A DNA stretch of 34,527 nt from RI-92 sp037384645 (GCA_037384645.1 JARRNT010000044.1:1-34527); one strand, 5' to 3'. Counted from the stretch's first letter, positions 7,929-16,550 are shown. A program made the numbers and translations. Notes: generated by a model from the letters alone, not told the origin.

Positions 7929-8480
7929 ATGAAATTCTGCAGCCAATGTGGCAGCCCGGTCAGCCAACGCATTCCCGCAGGGGACAACCTGCCCCGCTTC
8001 GTGTGCGATAATTGCCAGACGATCCATTATCAAAATCCCAACATCGTAGCCGGCAGCCTGCCTGTCTACGGTGACAAGATTCTGTTGTGTCGCCGCGCAA
8101 TCGAACCGCGCTATGGTCTCTGGACCCTGCCCGCCGGGTTCATGGAAAACGCCGAGACCCTGGAACAGGCAGCCATGCGAGAATCCATGGAAGAGGCGCG
8201 GGCCAATATACAGCTGGAACAGTTATATACGGTATTCAGCCTGCCGCATGTCAACCAGGTCTACGTGATGTTTCGCGCCACTTTGCTTGATGACAACTTC
8301 TCGGCCGGACCGGAAAGTCTGGAGGTCCGCCTGTTCGAAGAAAAAGACATTCCCTGGACCCAACTTTCCTTCAAGACAATTTACTCCACGCTGAAGTATT
8401 TCTTTGAAGACCGGCGCCGCGGCGAATTTGTCCTGCGTTCACACCAGATTGAGCGTGGCCCGCCGGTCCATCACGGCTGA
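7929..8480 (+). CDS. Zinc-ribbon Nudix hydrolase
   Basis: Hydrolase of nucleoside diphosphate-linked compounds, 183 residues. An N-terminal zinc ribbon (Cys4, Cys7, Cys26, Cys29: CSQCGSP...CDNC) precedes the Nudix fold. The Nudix box runs from Gly70 to about residue 92: GFMENAETLEQAAMRESMEE keeps the REXXEE metal-binding glutamates, but the usual Gly two residues after EE is Arg91. A related zinc-ribbon group includes NADH pyrophosphatase-like enzymes, though the NudC SQPWPFPxS tail is absent. The ATG at 7929 was chosen because it starts directly before the zinc ribbon; the longer frame overlaps the upstream gene. The 3' end overlaps the convergent lipoprotein gene by 10 nt. Confidence 0.9.
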   Translation: MKFCSQCGSPVSQRIPAGDNLPRFVCDNCQTIHYQNPNIVAGSLPVYGDKILLCRRAIEPRYGLWTLPAGFMENAETLEQAAMRESMEEARANIQLEQLYTVFSLPHVNQVYVMFRATLLDDNFSAGPESLEVRLFEEKDIPWTQLSFKTIYSTLKYFFEDRRRGEFVLRSHQIERGPPVHHG

Positions 8481-8932
8481 AGCAGGGGATCCTGCCAGCT
8501 GGCCCGAATCACGCGCCATTTACCATCACGCTTTTGCCAGACCGAGTCCACTACCAGGGGCCTCGCACGCTCCGGGATGACGTGCTTATCCCGCCCGGTC
8601 AGGAGTATCGTACAGGCCATTTTGGCCTCATTAGCCTTTAGCCTGATACGGGTGACGCGTAAAAACACCTGGACATGCCGGTTCTGGTGAAAATGGAGCA
8701 GGAGCATGGCGCGGATATTCGCCTTGCGATAGACCTGGTTACCGACAAAATCATCGGCGAGATAGGCCAGTATCGGCCCAGGCTGTTTGGCTTCCGCGGC
8801 CTTTTGCATGGCCGCGACGGCATGGCGAAGCCGGGATTCATCGGAAGCCGGCTTACTGCATCCCCCCAGCAGTAGCGTAGCTGTAAAAACGGCTAGCCCG
8901 CACAGGTATCCAGTCTTGTGTCCCAGCAACAT
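8471..8932 (-). CDS. Small NTF2/SnoaL-like lipoprotein, unknown function
   Basis: A 153-residue protein with a lipoprotein signal (MLLGHKTGYLCGLAVFTATLLLGGC in essence; lipobox LLGGC), so it is predicted to be anchored on the periplasmic side of a membrane. The mature part (RLRHAVAAMQKAAEAKQPG, then FVGNQVYRKANIRAMLL and VDSVWQKRDGKWRVIRASW) has the pattern of NTF2-like folds. The ATG at 8932 has an AGAGGG-type ribosome site just upstream and gives a proper signal peptide; a longer in-frame start at 8980 does not. It converges on and overlaps the Nudix gene. Ligand or partner unknown. Confidence 0.7.
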   Translation of the reverse strand: MLLGHKTGYLCGLAVFTATLLLGGCSKPASDESRLRHAVAAMQKAAEAKQPGPILAYLADDFVGNQVYRKANIRAMLLLHFHQNRHVQVFLRVTRIRLKANEAKMACTILLTGRDKHVIPERARPLVVDSVWQKRDGKWRVIRASWQDPLLQP

Positions 8933-9098
8933 TTCCCGCCCTCTAATGTGAACATCATCTAGCTTTGTGAATTTGGCCATCGCGCCGGCCCGGATCTGTG
9001 ATTGAGATCGCTGATCCGCATTAGATTTGCATTACGCTAAGTTGAAAACTAGCCAATATAACTAAAACCCCTCACTAAAACTGGACAGGACCCCGAGT

Positions 9099-10748
9099 AT
9101 GCGTAATATCCGGCAACTATTCTCCCGCGAATCCCTCGACAACTGGTTATTATCCCGAAGTGGCGATTCGTCACGAACAGGCCTGATACTCGCTGCGACG
9201 GCCACTATCCTGGGTTACGTCCTCTACGCCGTTTTCCCGCTGATGACCGTGATCGGCGCCCTGACAACGGCCTCCATTGTGACCAGTGCCAGCACTGTCT
9301 GGGCCTGGGTACACGGGGTTGTCTGGCTCCTGCTCACCGCCGCCTTTGGCCTGATCAGTTTCACTCAGTTATCAGCCAGGATCAGCCTGCCCAGCGGCCT
9401 GGGACTGAAAGAAGACAAGGCACCCCGTCTATATGAATTGCTGAGCGAACTTGCTGAACATTACCAGCATCCCAAGATCCACCGCCTGATCATCCATGAC
9501 AAATTCAGTCTGGAGCTGATCCAGGTTCCCCGGTTTGGCCTGCCCTTTTTGACTACGAATGTGCTGTATGTCGGCCTGCCAATATTACAGGCCTTGTCAC
9601 CTGCACAGTTTCGCGGTGCCCTTGCCAGGGTCCTGGGCCAGTCCTCCAGCACGCATAACAAGAATACCCACTGGGTTTATCGCTGGCACCAGTTCTGCGT
9701 CATGGGCCAGCGCGCCACGCGCAAACACCAGCACGGTCTATACCGTCCCCTGCAGCAGTTTTTCCGGCTCTATACACCATTTCATACGTATTGGGCCGCC
9801 GACGGCCTGCGCCAGGATGCACTAGAAGCCGACGTCTATGCCATGGAAATCATGAATGACTCGGAACTTGCGGACGTTATTCTGCGATCCGAGGTCTGCG
9901 ATGCCTTCCTGAAGAACAAATACTGGCCAAAGATCTATGCCATGCTACGTAAGAACCCGGGAAATCCAGCTCATTTACCCCATCTCAACATGGCCAAGGT
10001 CTTGCGTAACGCCCTGACTGAAAATGAATTTGCCCAGACCATGAATGAGTTGATCAACCAGGAGCCCAGCTGGCGTAACATCAGGCCGGTGTTACACGAA
10101 CGCCTGAACAATATCGGGCAGACCAAACTGGACATGCCACCGCCGGTCATGGAAACCGCGGCACAGCGCTATCTAGGCGAAGCACAAGGCGCCGTGATCA
10201 AGCTACTGGACAAGCAATGGCTGGCCAGGCATGGCAAGCCCCGGTCATCACACCAGAAAAAATCGTCGGAAAGCGCCGAGATTGATGCTGAACCCGGCAT
10301 CATTCAGGCGCCCGAGACATCGGCGCCGGAATCCACGGCAGCCCCTGGGTCCGGAATAGAAGCCAGTGAAAACTCGACCGTGACTGTTGCCGATCGCAAG
10401 CGTCTGGCCGAACTCAAACAAAAGGCGCAGTCGGCTAAACTCAGCGACGATGAAGCCTGGGAAACGGCCTACCTGACGGAAAAGCTCGAGGATACATCAC
10501 TAGCGATCAACCTCTATCAACAGATACTCAAGCATAATCCCAATCACGCCAGAACACTGTTTGCCGTCGGCAGGATCATGTTGACCAGGATGGACCAATC
10601 CGGGGTCAGGGCCCTGGAGCGGGCTATGGAACTGGATAACGGTTGTGTCGCACAGGGCTGCTGGATGCTGGCCAAGTTTTATAAAAACGCAGGCGATGAC
10701 GCCCGCTCACGACACTATCTCGAACGCGCCGCCAAGATTGCGGCCTGA
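9099..10748 (+). CDS. M48-peptidase-like membrane protein lacking HExxH, with C-terminal TPR
   Basis: A 549-residue protein. Two or more hydrophobic segments (residues ~27-90) are followed by a domain laid out like M48 peptidases: LSPAQFRGALARVLGQ (168-181) stands where LSPxELxAVLAHELGH is expected, and ALEADVYAMEI (241-251) matches the downstream xEADxxA motif. Both zinc-binding histidines and the catalytic Glu are gone (HELGH reads RVLGQ), so it should not be an active metalloprotease. A Ser/Glu/Ala-rich linker (~370-430) leads to a TPR-like C-terminus (LAINLYQQILKHNPNHARTL). It is single-copy here, convergent with the flavoprotein gene. A role as inactive adaptor is inference. Confidence 0.6.
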   Translation: MRNIRQLFSRESLDNWLLSRSGDSSRTGLILAATATILGYVLYAVFPLMTVIGALTTASIVTSASTVWAWVHGVVWLLLTAAFGLISFTQLSARISLPSGLGLKEDKAPRLYELLSELAEHYQHPKIHRLIIHDKFSLELIQVPRFGLPFLTTNVLYVGLPILQALSPAQFRGALARVLGQSSSTHNKNTHWVYRWHQFCVMGQRATRKHQHGLYRPLQQFFRLYTPFHTYWAADGLRQDALEADVYAMEIMNDSELADVILRSEVCDAFLKNKYWPKIYAMLRKNPGNPAHLPHLNMAKVLRNALTENEFAQTMNELINQEPSWRNIRPVLHERLNNIGQTKLDMPPPVMETAAQRYLGEAQGAVIKLLDKQWLARHGKPRSSHQKKSSESAEIDAEPGIIQAPETSAPESTAAPGSGIEASENSTVTVADRKRLAELKQKAQSAKLSDDEAWETAYLTEKLEDTSLAINLYQQILKHNPNHARTLFAVGRIMLTRMDQSGVRALERAMELDNGCVAQGCWMLAKFYKNAGDDARSRHYLERAAKIAA

Positions 10749-10752
10749 AGCG

Positions 10753-11889
10753 TCAGCTCGTCACCAGCGGTGGCTGCTGGTTATGCAGGAACCAACGATC
10801 GACCACCACTTTGCGGACAAACCATTGCGTACTCAACAGGGTACCGGCCAGTGATTGTTTGAACCATTGCGGCAAATAATCGGTCGCATCCTTTTTCGCC
10901 CTTTGCCCGAATCGTGCCTCTAATTGTTTCGGATATTCAGCCAGGGCCTGTTCACTAAAGTTGTCCCCGGCAGACCTGATAACCTGAGCTGCCAACAGCG
11001 CAGATTCCACTGCCGGCCGGATCCCTTCACCGCTTTGCGGATAGGCCAGTCCTGCTGCATCACCGATAATCATGACACCATCCTGCAACAGGGCACGCCG
11101 GGCATGGGGATAAAGCAAATAAGCGTGGCCGTGAAACTTCTCCGGCGTGTCAGCGGGGATCTTGCCCTGGTGGATCAGCATCTGCCGGAACCTGGCTACG
11201 TGCTCGGATAGCTTGTGGTTGTCTTCCCGGCCCAGACCGATATTCAGAAAGTTGTCTTTGCGCACTACCCAACCATAGCCCTTGAGGTCTTCACAGAAAA
11301 ACAACTCCGGAATCGCAGCCTCAACACTGCACTGCCCGGTCTGCGCCGAATCCATTTCAAACTCGATCTCCTGGGCCGCGACCACGGTTTCGGCCTGTCC
11401 CAGTTTGGCGCCAATCTGACGGGCAACAGGACAAAAATGCCCCCCCGCGCCAACAACCAGCCGGGTTTCGTATTTACCGTTGACCCGCCAGCCCTTATCG
11501 GTCTTTTCCATGTTGCTGAATTTCTCGCCGAGTATCAGCTGGGCACCGCTGCGTTGCAGGAGGTATTCGTCAAACTCACAGCGACGAATACTGTAACTGA
11601 CCGGTTCCTCGCTATATCGGGTCTCCACTTCCCGCTTTCCCAACTGCGATACCCGGAAACCGGAAATAGGCTGGAGGGTGCGGGTTTGAGCATAATCAGC
11701 CAGGTCAATAGCCAGTTCCTGCATAACTGCGGGAGTCACCCAGCCGGCACAGACCTTGTCACGGGGAAAGCTTTTTTTATCCAGAATGGCGATCTTCAGG
11801 CCAGACTCGCGCAGGGCCCAGGCCAGGGTCGAGCCGGCGGGTCCCCCGCCTACGATCAGGACATCGAATTGCTGATCATCATCGTTCAT
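10753..11889 (-). CDS. FAD-dependent oxidoreductase, geranylgeranyl-reductase type
   Basis: Flavoprotein of 378 residues. It has the N-terminal dinucleotide fold DVLIVGGGPAGSTLAWAL, a GGR-family segment KSFPRDKVCAGWVTPAVM with the conserved Cys, and the second FAD motif IIGDAAGLAYPQSGEGIRPA near residue 280. Members reduce isolated double bonds in lipids or isoprenoids. Its ATG at 11889 overlaps the stop of the CFA-type gene in an ATGA, so the two are translationally coupled and probably modify the same lipid, for example reducing or oxidising a methylated acyl chain; that is inference. Starting at 11889 (MNDDDQQFDVLIVGG) avoids a 13-residue tail that overlaps the upstream gene. Confidence 0.85.
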   Translation of the reverse strand: MNDDDQQFDVLIVGGGPAGSTLAWALRESGLKIAILDKKSFPRDKVCAGWVTPAVMQELAIDLADYAQTRTLQPISGFRVSQLGKREVETRYSEEPVSYSIRRCEFDEYLLQRSGAQLILGEKFSNMEKTDKGWRVNGKYETRLVVGAGGHFCPVARQIGAKLGQAETVVAAQEIEFEMDSAQTGQCSVEAAIPELFFCEDLKGYGWVVRKDNFLNIGLGREDNHKLSEHVARFRQMLIHQGKIPADTPEKFHGHAYLLYPHARRALLQDGVMIIGDAAGLAYPQSGEGIRPAVESALLAAQVIRSAGDNFSEQALAEYPKQLEARFGQRAKKDATDYLPQWFKQSLAGTLLSTQWFVRKVVVDRWFLHNQQPPLVTS

Positions 11890-13148
11890 AAATCGTAGCC
11901 TTCCTCGTACATATAGGCACGTGACCACGGCAAGTCATTGTTCATTTCTGGGCTGAACAGGACCTGGAACAACTGCAGCTCACCGGTGGTGAACGCCGCA
12001 ATGGAACCGGCGAGGTAAAGCCGCCAGGCGCGAACAAAGTTCGCGTCGAACATGTCGCGAATGGTTTCCTCGTTCTGGTTGAAGCGCGCCAGCCAGTGTT
12101 CAAGTGTCTTGGCATAGTGCAGGCGGATGTTCTCCGCGTCCAGCACGGACAGACCGTTGGGCTCAAAGATGTCCATCATCTCTTTCAGGGACGGCGGATA
12201 GGCACCCGGGAAAATCCGTTTTTCAATCCAGGCGTTCATCATGCCCGGGCGGTTACGCCCGATGGAATGGACCAGGCCGAAGCCATTTGGTCGCAGACAG
12301 CGCTTGATGACCTCGCCCAGCACCTCATATTGCTGGCGGCCGACGTGCTCGAGCATCCCGACGGACACAAATACGTCGTAGTCACCACTGATATTCCGGT
12401 AATCATCCTCAACGAATTCTACCTGGTCAGCCAGCCCTTCCTGCTCGGCTCGCGCGCGGGCAAAGAGCACCTGCTGGTGGGAGATATTGTAGGCCTTGAC
12501 CTTCACGCCGTAATGCCGGGCAAAAAACCGCACCACGGTCTGCCCCGGCTTGAGTTGCAGTTTGCGGGCAATATGATGCAACTTGGCAATCTGGGCCTGT
12601 TCGATGGTCATGGTAGGATCTGGAAAGTAGGCACAGGTATATTGCGTGACCTCGCGATCCAGCCATAGCTCGTAAAACGGGTTACCAATATTATAATGGT
12701 GATGGATATTTTCCCGGGATCCGCGCAAGGTGTTGAGGCGCGGCCGATGCTGTACCAGCTGTACAAATTTATGTAAGGGACTCTTTTCCGCCGCATTCAT
12801 GCCCTGATAGGCCGCTTCGAGGAAGGTCACCAGGTCGCCCTCCAGCGAGACGCGGCTGCTGGAATACAGCTCACCAAAATTGAATTCGGGGTCGTATACC
12901 AGTTGCCACAATGCCTGGCGATCAGTGATGACCAGTTTGTGTAACACGCTGTCATGGGTGCTGACTTCACTATCGTCCCAGAGCTGGACATTAATAGGCG
13001 GATCACCCGCCAGTTCCAGTATCTTGCGGGCCAGCCAGCGATCCATGGCGGTCACCGGGCCTGAACTCCGCATCCGCTGCTCGCGGGGCGCAACCTGGTG
13101 ATCGGTATTGATGGCTGATTCACTCAGACCTGATTGTGATTCTGCCAT
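11886..13148 (-). CDS. cfa: Cyclopropane-fatty-acid-synthase-type methyltransferase missing SAM motif I
   Basis: SAM-dependent methyltransferase of the CFA family, 420 residues. These act on double bonds of membrane phospholipid acyl chains. Family features are HHYNIGNPFYELWLDREVTQ, YTCAYFPDP, the Glu/His region SVGMLEHVGRQQYEVL, SIGRNRPG and WIEKRIFPGAYPPSL. Where the family has a glycine-rich SAM loop of the type xDxGCGWGG after LKPGQTVV, this protein runs straight into RFFARHYGVKVKAYNIS. About 11-12 residues are missing in frame at ~12530. The rest is intact and coupled by ATGA to the flavoprotein. Either the enzyme is dead, it binds SAM otherwise, or the deletion is an assembly error. Confidence 0.85.
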   Translation of the reverse strand: MAESQSGLSESAINTDHQVAPREQRMRSSGPVTAMDRWLARKILELAGDPPINVQLWDDSEVSTHDSVLHKLVITDRQALWQLVYDPEFNFGELYSSSRVSLEGDLVTFLEAAYQGMNAAEKSPLHKFVQLVQHRPRLNTLRGSRENIHHHYNIGNPFYELWLDREVTQYTCAYFPDPTMTIEQAQIAKLHHIARKLQLKPGQTVVRFFARHYGVKVKAYNISHQQVLFARARAEQEGLADQVEFVEDDYRNISGDYDVFVSVGMLEHVGRQQYEVLGEVIKRCLRPNGFGLVHSIGRNRPGMMNAWIEKRIFPGAYPPSLKEMMDIFEPNGLSVLDAENIRLHYAKTLEHWLARFNQNEETIRDMFDANFVRAWRLYLAGSIAAFTTGELQLFQVLFSPEMNNDLPWSRAYMYEEGYDL

Positions 13149-13184
13149 GGCGTCTACCTCTTTTACATTGTTCTTCAGATCTTC

Positions 13185-13213
13185 ATCCTACGAAAAACCC
13201 TGACAATGCTCAA
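13185..13213 (-). promoter_or_regulatory. Candidate sigma70 promoter of the CFA-type/flavoprotein operon
   Basis: Minus strand: -35 TTGAGC (13213-13208), a 17-nt spacer, then -10 TAGGAT (13190-13185). This sits ~37 nt before the CFA-type ATG at 13148 and inside the 92-nt gap after the DUF3570 gene. Both boxes match consensus at 4 of 6. Confidence 0.45.
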
Positions 13214-13240
13214 CTCTGATAATTGTAAAATTTTTTTATA

Positions 13241-14410
13241 TCAATACCAGACTGAGACATAGAACTGATACACATTGGCACCAAAACTATAAAGAGGTTC
13301 CGTTCCAGCTGCGCCACCGGCCAGGGAATTTCTGAAATCGTGGTAATTGAACTGCAGGTGGTCCCAGGCCATATTGAGGCTGCCCTTGTCAATCCAGCCC
13401 CAGCCGTTCCGGGCAAAATTCCAGGTCGCCGTGATCCCGAGCCCGGTGCTATCGAAGGCTGCCAGCTCCCGATCGCGGGCCATAAAAGTATACTGATCCT
13501 TGTAGGCAAACATGTCGCTGTAAAAACTCGCCTTGCTCTGGGTATACCAGCGAGAGCGAAAATCGAGTATCCAGTTGCCGATGGGGTAGGTATATCCCAG
13601 CTGATAGGTCACGGCACTGACCCCCCACGAGTCCTGGTAGAACTTGATCCGGCCATGCAGGGCCGCATGAAACGCGAGATAATAATTGCCGCTGATGGCC
13701 AGGGCGTTGCTGGTATGGGTGCTGGGATATTTTTCCGGTGCAAAGCCGCGGGAATTTGTCGTGGAATCAAAGTAACTGTAGGAACGATACGGATTGTTCA
13801 GGGTCACGCCGCTGTTATTTATCTGCGTTGCCTCATCTGTGATAGTTTCCCAGTTGGCGCTCATGATGAAATTCTTGGTCAGGATCTGGCTCAGGCCAAT
13901 GCGGTAATTTTGCCGCGTGACATCAGCTTTGTCGGGATACAAACTGGTTGTACCCTGATGAATATGTTGTGCAACGGTATCTTTACCCAGGGTATATCCA
14001 AGGGTCAGGGTCGATAAATCACCGAAGAAATCCTGACTCATATTGAAATTCAGAGTCCCTGATTTGTAGTCGCTCTCCACGCTGCTGGTATAGGACAGGC
14101 TGGTAGTGGTCTTGCCGTGCAGGTAATCAATACCCCCGGTCTGTTCGACCCGCTTTTCAGTATATTTACTGCCACCCACCAGTACGTCCAGCGAGGCACT
14201 GCTGACATGGTCAACGTAATAGTTGTAATACACGGAGGTATTGCTTGACGCATTCTTGCGTACCAGCAGGGAAGGTCCACTGACAGTGACACCACCACCG
14301 TCAAAAGAATGGTACATGAGGTCGGCCCGTTCCTCGGGCAGAACAGTCGCACCTGCCAGCCGGGAGATACCCCATAACAGAACGGCCCACGCGATTAAGC
14401 CTCTTCTCAT
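13241..14410 (-). CDS. DUF3570 outer-membrane beta-barrel protein
   Basis: A 389-residue exported protein. It has an N-terminal signal (MRRGLIAWAVLLWGISRLAGA), then alternating amphipathic strands rich in Tyr/Ser/Thr, ending in an aromatic residue (FYVSVWY), as outer membrane barrels do. Segments such as ERADLMYHSFDGGGV and VSGPSLLVRKN are typical of DUF3570. The ATG at 14410 follows the DUF4266 stop by 13 nt. DUF3570 and DUF4266 genes commonly sit together with thioredoxin-like and ApbE genes, and all four kinds are in this window. The biochemical role of DUF3570 is unknown. Confidence 0.85.
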   Translation of the reverse strand: MRRGLIAWAVLLWGISRLAGATVLPEERADLMYHSFDGGGVTVSGPSLLVRKNASSNTSVYYNYYVDHVSSASLDVLVGGSKYTEKRVEQTGGIDYLHGKTTTSLSYTSSVESDYKSGTLNFNMSQDFFGDLSTLTLGYTLGKDTVAQHIHQGTTSLYPDKADVTRQNYRIGLSQILTKNFIMSANWETITDEATQINNSGVTLNNPYRSYSYFDSTTNSRGFAPEKYPSTHTSNALAISGNYYLAFHAALHGRIKFYQDSWGVSAVTYQLGYTYPIGNWILDFRSRWYTQSKASFYSDMFAYKDQYTFMARDRELAAFDSTGLGITATWNFARNGWGWIDKGSLNMAWDHLQFNYHDFRNSLAGGAAGTEPLYSFGANVYQFYVSVWY

Positions 14411-14423
14411 GCGACGCGCTACC

Positions 14424-14645
14424 TCAGTTACAACCACAACCGCCACCGGAGCCCCCCTGGGCGCCACGTGAAGCCTGTCGGGTTTTGTACATGTGCGCCA
14501 CATAATCGGCCGAGACCGGGTCGCGACTCGGGTTCATGATGGGATCCGCCAGGTTGGCACGCTGATACGGCTTGACCCAGGGCTGCCAGGAACTGCAGCC
14601 CTGCAGCATGCCCAGGCAGACAAGCAGGATACACAATACGCGCAT
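14424..14645 (-). CDS. DUF4266 small lipoprotein
   Basis: A 73-residue lipoprotein: signal MRVLCILLVCLGMLQGC with the lipobox LQGC, then WQPWVKPYQRANLADPIM, the conserved core of DUF4266, and a Gly/Cys tail ending GGGCGCN. The tail cysteines could bind a metal or serve as substrate for the TlpA-like protein encoded just upstream; that is inference. The ATG at 14645 comes one base after the TlpA stop, so translation is probably coupled. A 17-residue longer frame has no signal-peptide logic. Confidence 0.8.
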   Translation of the reverse strand: MRVLCILLVCLGMLQGCSSWQPWVKPYQRANLADPIMNPSRDPVSADYVAHMYKTRQASRGAQGGSGGGCGCN

Positions 14646-14646
14646 A

Positions 14647-15150
14647 TCAGTTTTCCCTGAGCAGTTGAACCACCTCTTTGCGATATTCATTTTCATAGCC
14701 CGGCTTGTAACCCTGATGCATGAAACGCATGTTGCCGTTTTTATCGATAATCACCGTGGTCGGCATGGCATTCACGTTGTACGTTTTTACCACGCTGTTC
14801 CGGGTATCGTACAAAATCGGAAAGCTGACCTTGATGTCGCGCAGGTAATGATTGGCCTTGGTGGAATCCGTATCCACATTGACACCCAGAATGGTAAAAC
14901 CCAGTTTGTTATAGCGTTTGTACAGAACATTCAGCAATGGCATTTCCTGGCGGCAAGGCCCGCACCAGGATGCCCAGAAATTAAGCAACACCACCTGTCC
15001 GCGGTAATCACTCAGACGCAGGTTATGGCCGCTACGACTGTGCAGGGTAAAATCGGGGGCCTTACCACTGATGCTGGTGGCACCGGCCGTCAGCGGAAAC
15101 AGGGCAAACAATCCAGTCGCAAAAATAAATAAACGTAACAGCTTTAACAT
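14647..15150 (-). CDS. TlpA-like periplasmic thioredoxin-fold protein
   Basis: Periplasmic thiol-disulfide reductase of 167 residues. It has a signal peptide (MLKLLRLFIFATGLFALFPLTAGA), then a thioredoxin fold with the redox motif WCGPC (Cys63 and Cys66) and the cis-Pro segment NAMPTTVIIDKNG. TlpA/ResA-type proteins keep cysteines reduced, for instance the CxxCH cysteines of c-type cytochromes before haem attachment, which fits the haem proteins encoded next door. It is third in the five-gene minus-strand operon, 15 nt after the beta-barrel gene. Confidence 0.92.
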   Translation of the reverse strand: MLKLLRLFIFATGLFALFPLTAGATSISGKAPDFTLHSRSGHNLRLSDYRGQVVLLNFWASWCGPCRQEMPLLNVLYKRYNKLGFTILGVNVDTDSTKANHYLRDIKVSFPILYDTRNSVVKTYNVNAMPTTVIIDKNGNMRFMHQGYKPGYENEYRKEVVQLLREN

Positions 15151-15165
15151 GACTCTCTCCTTACA

Positions 15166-15843
15166 TCAAAACACGTAGGTTAACCCGAGTGTTGTCGCAA
15201 AATTATGTGTGGTTTTGTCTACCCCCGTCACATCGTTACTGAAGATGTGATCACGCACGTCCAGATGGACGACAAACCAGTCGGTAACATCGACGCGATA
15301 CCCGCCACCGACCGTAATTGTAAAATGATTATTGCCAGCGAACTTAGTGGACCCTGCACCGGCAAGGACGTACAGGGCCGTGTTATAGGCCAGATCACGC
15401 CCCAAAAATGCCTCGCCCGGTAACAGGTTGTAACCGATGGAAATATTGTAATAAATGTATTTGCGTTGATTATCAGTGAGCAAGGGTACACCGGCACTGA
15501 GTCGCTCATAGCTGGTTGTGCCGCCTTTGGACTGGCCTAACGTGCCCTGAAAAAATACGTCCTCGGTCACATGGTAATCCAGACGCAAACCATAGACAGG
15601 GTGCGTGCCAAAATCCTCAATACTCAACAGCCCGGTAAACGCTGTAAGCTCGAGGTTATCGGTACCGATATTTTGTACCTTGATAACCCGGCGCTTGACC
15701 TGCGGTTGAATCACCTGCTCCTGCGGCACGATCTGGTCGGCCTTATTATCCACCGGCCCCGATGTGCTATCGGCAGCCAGGGAAATCTGGCTCAACCCTG
15801 ATAACAACACTATCAGAAAAAGAATCCGAAACCTGCTTTCCAT
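15166..15843 (-). CDS. Outer-membrane beta-barrel domain protein
   Basis: A 225-residue exported protein: signal sequence ending SLAADS, a charged linker (VIQPQVKRRVIKVQ), then an eight-strand-like barrel (ELTAFTGLLSIEDFG, YGLRLDYHVTEDVFFQGTLG, VGGGYRVDVTDWFVVHLDVR) closing with GLTYVF. It resembles the outer membrane beta-barrel domain family first seen in myxobacteria. Its start overlaps the end of the SH3/barrel gene by 31 nt. With that gene it could form the outer-membrane part of an envelope complex; the partner is not visible from sequence. Confidence 0.8.
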   Translation of the reverse strand: MESRFRILFLIVLLSGLSQISLAADSTSGPVDNKADQIVPQEQVIQPQVKRRVIKVQNIGTDNLELTAFTGLLSIEDFGTHPVYGLRLDYHVTEDVFFQGTLGQSKGGTTSYERLSAGVPLLTDNQRKYIYYNISIGYNLLPGEAFLGRDLAYNTALYVLAGAGSTKFAGNNHFTITVGGGYRVDVTDWFVVHLDVRDHIFSNDVTGVDKTTHNFATTLGLTYVF

Positions 15844-16550
15844 TCGTCGATATCCTCATATGCATTGCGACTGGAAAAAACCACGTAACGTCGATATTCC
15901 ATACGCAGTAAAAAACGTTTGGTCAGGTGCATGCGTGCACCCAGAGCGTAATCGGCATACTGGTTATTATGATTCTGGCTCGCGGCCAGGGTCGTCTTGG
16001 GCGTGGTGCCAATGACACCGGTGCCCACTGAGAAAAACGGTGACACGGTCCATTCTGGAAAGGGTTCCTCTACCAGGTTCAGACCGAGAAACGCGCTGCT
16101 GGAGGCAGTACCGATGTCCTGGGAAACGGAGATCTCCGTGGAGATATTTTCGGTAAAATGATAACTCGCATAAAAACTGATGACCGAGGCCCCGCCAAAA
16201 TTACCGACCAACGCACCATATTCCCAGCTACGTTGGCGAAAGGCCTTTTCACCCAGGTCTTTCACCACCATGCGCTTGCCTGAAGGCTCCAGGGTCATTT
16301 GTAACTGGTTGGCGCTAACCCAGCCTTCCTTGTTGTCTTTGGTCCGCACCTTGAACCAGTCAGTGCGCCGATACAGGACCTGGATCTTCTCGCCGCGTTC
16401 GGCAACATAAAAAATCGGGTAACCACGCCCCGGACCGGTATGCAATTCGATATAGGGGTCGACCACCTTCAGCAACGTCTTCTGCGCGTCCGCGGCAAAA
16501 CTCATGTTGGCCAACGCCAGCAAAACAACTGTCAACACAAGCTTGTACAT
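15813..16550 (-). CDS. SH3-domain plus outer-membrane beta-barrel protein
   Basis: A 245-residue exported protein: signal MYKLVLTVVLLALANMSFA, a bacterial SH3 domain (residues ~28-90; IELHTGPGRGYPIFYVAERG, WFKVRTKDNKEGWVSANQL), then a small barrel (YGALVGNFGGASVISFYASY ...) ending in Phe (FGFFF). SH3 domains of this kind often bind peptidoglycan or proteins, so the product may tie the outer membrane to the cell wall. It is first in the five-gene minus-strand operon. The ATG at 16550 gives a clean signal peptide and was preferred to the upstream in-frame start at 16571. Confidence 0.8.
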   Translation of the reverse strand: MYKLVLTVVLLALANMSFAADAQKTLLKVVDPYIELHTGPGRGYPIFYVAERGEKIQVLYRRTDWFKVRTKDNKEGWVSANQLQMTLEPSGKRMVVKDLGEKAFRQRSWEYGALVGNFGGASVISFYASYHFTENISTEISVSQDIGTASSSAFLGLNLVEEPFPEWTVSPFFSVGTGVIGTTPKTTLAASQNHNNQYADYALGARMHLTKRFLLRMEYRRYVVFSSRNAYEDIDEWKAGFGFFF

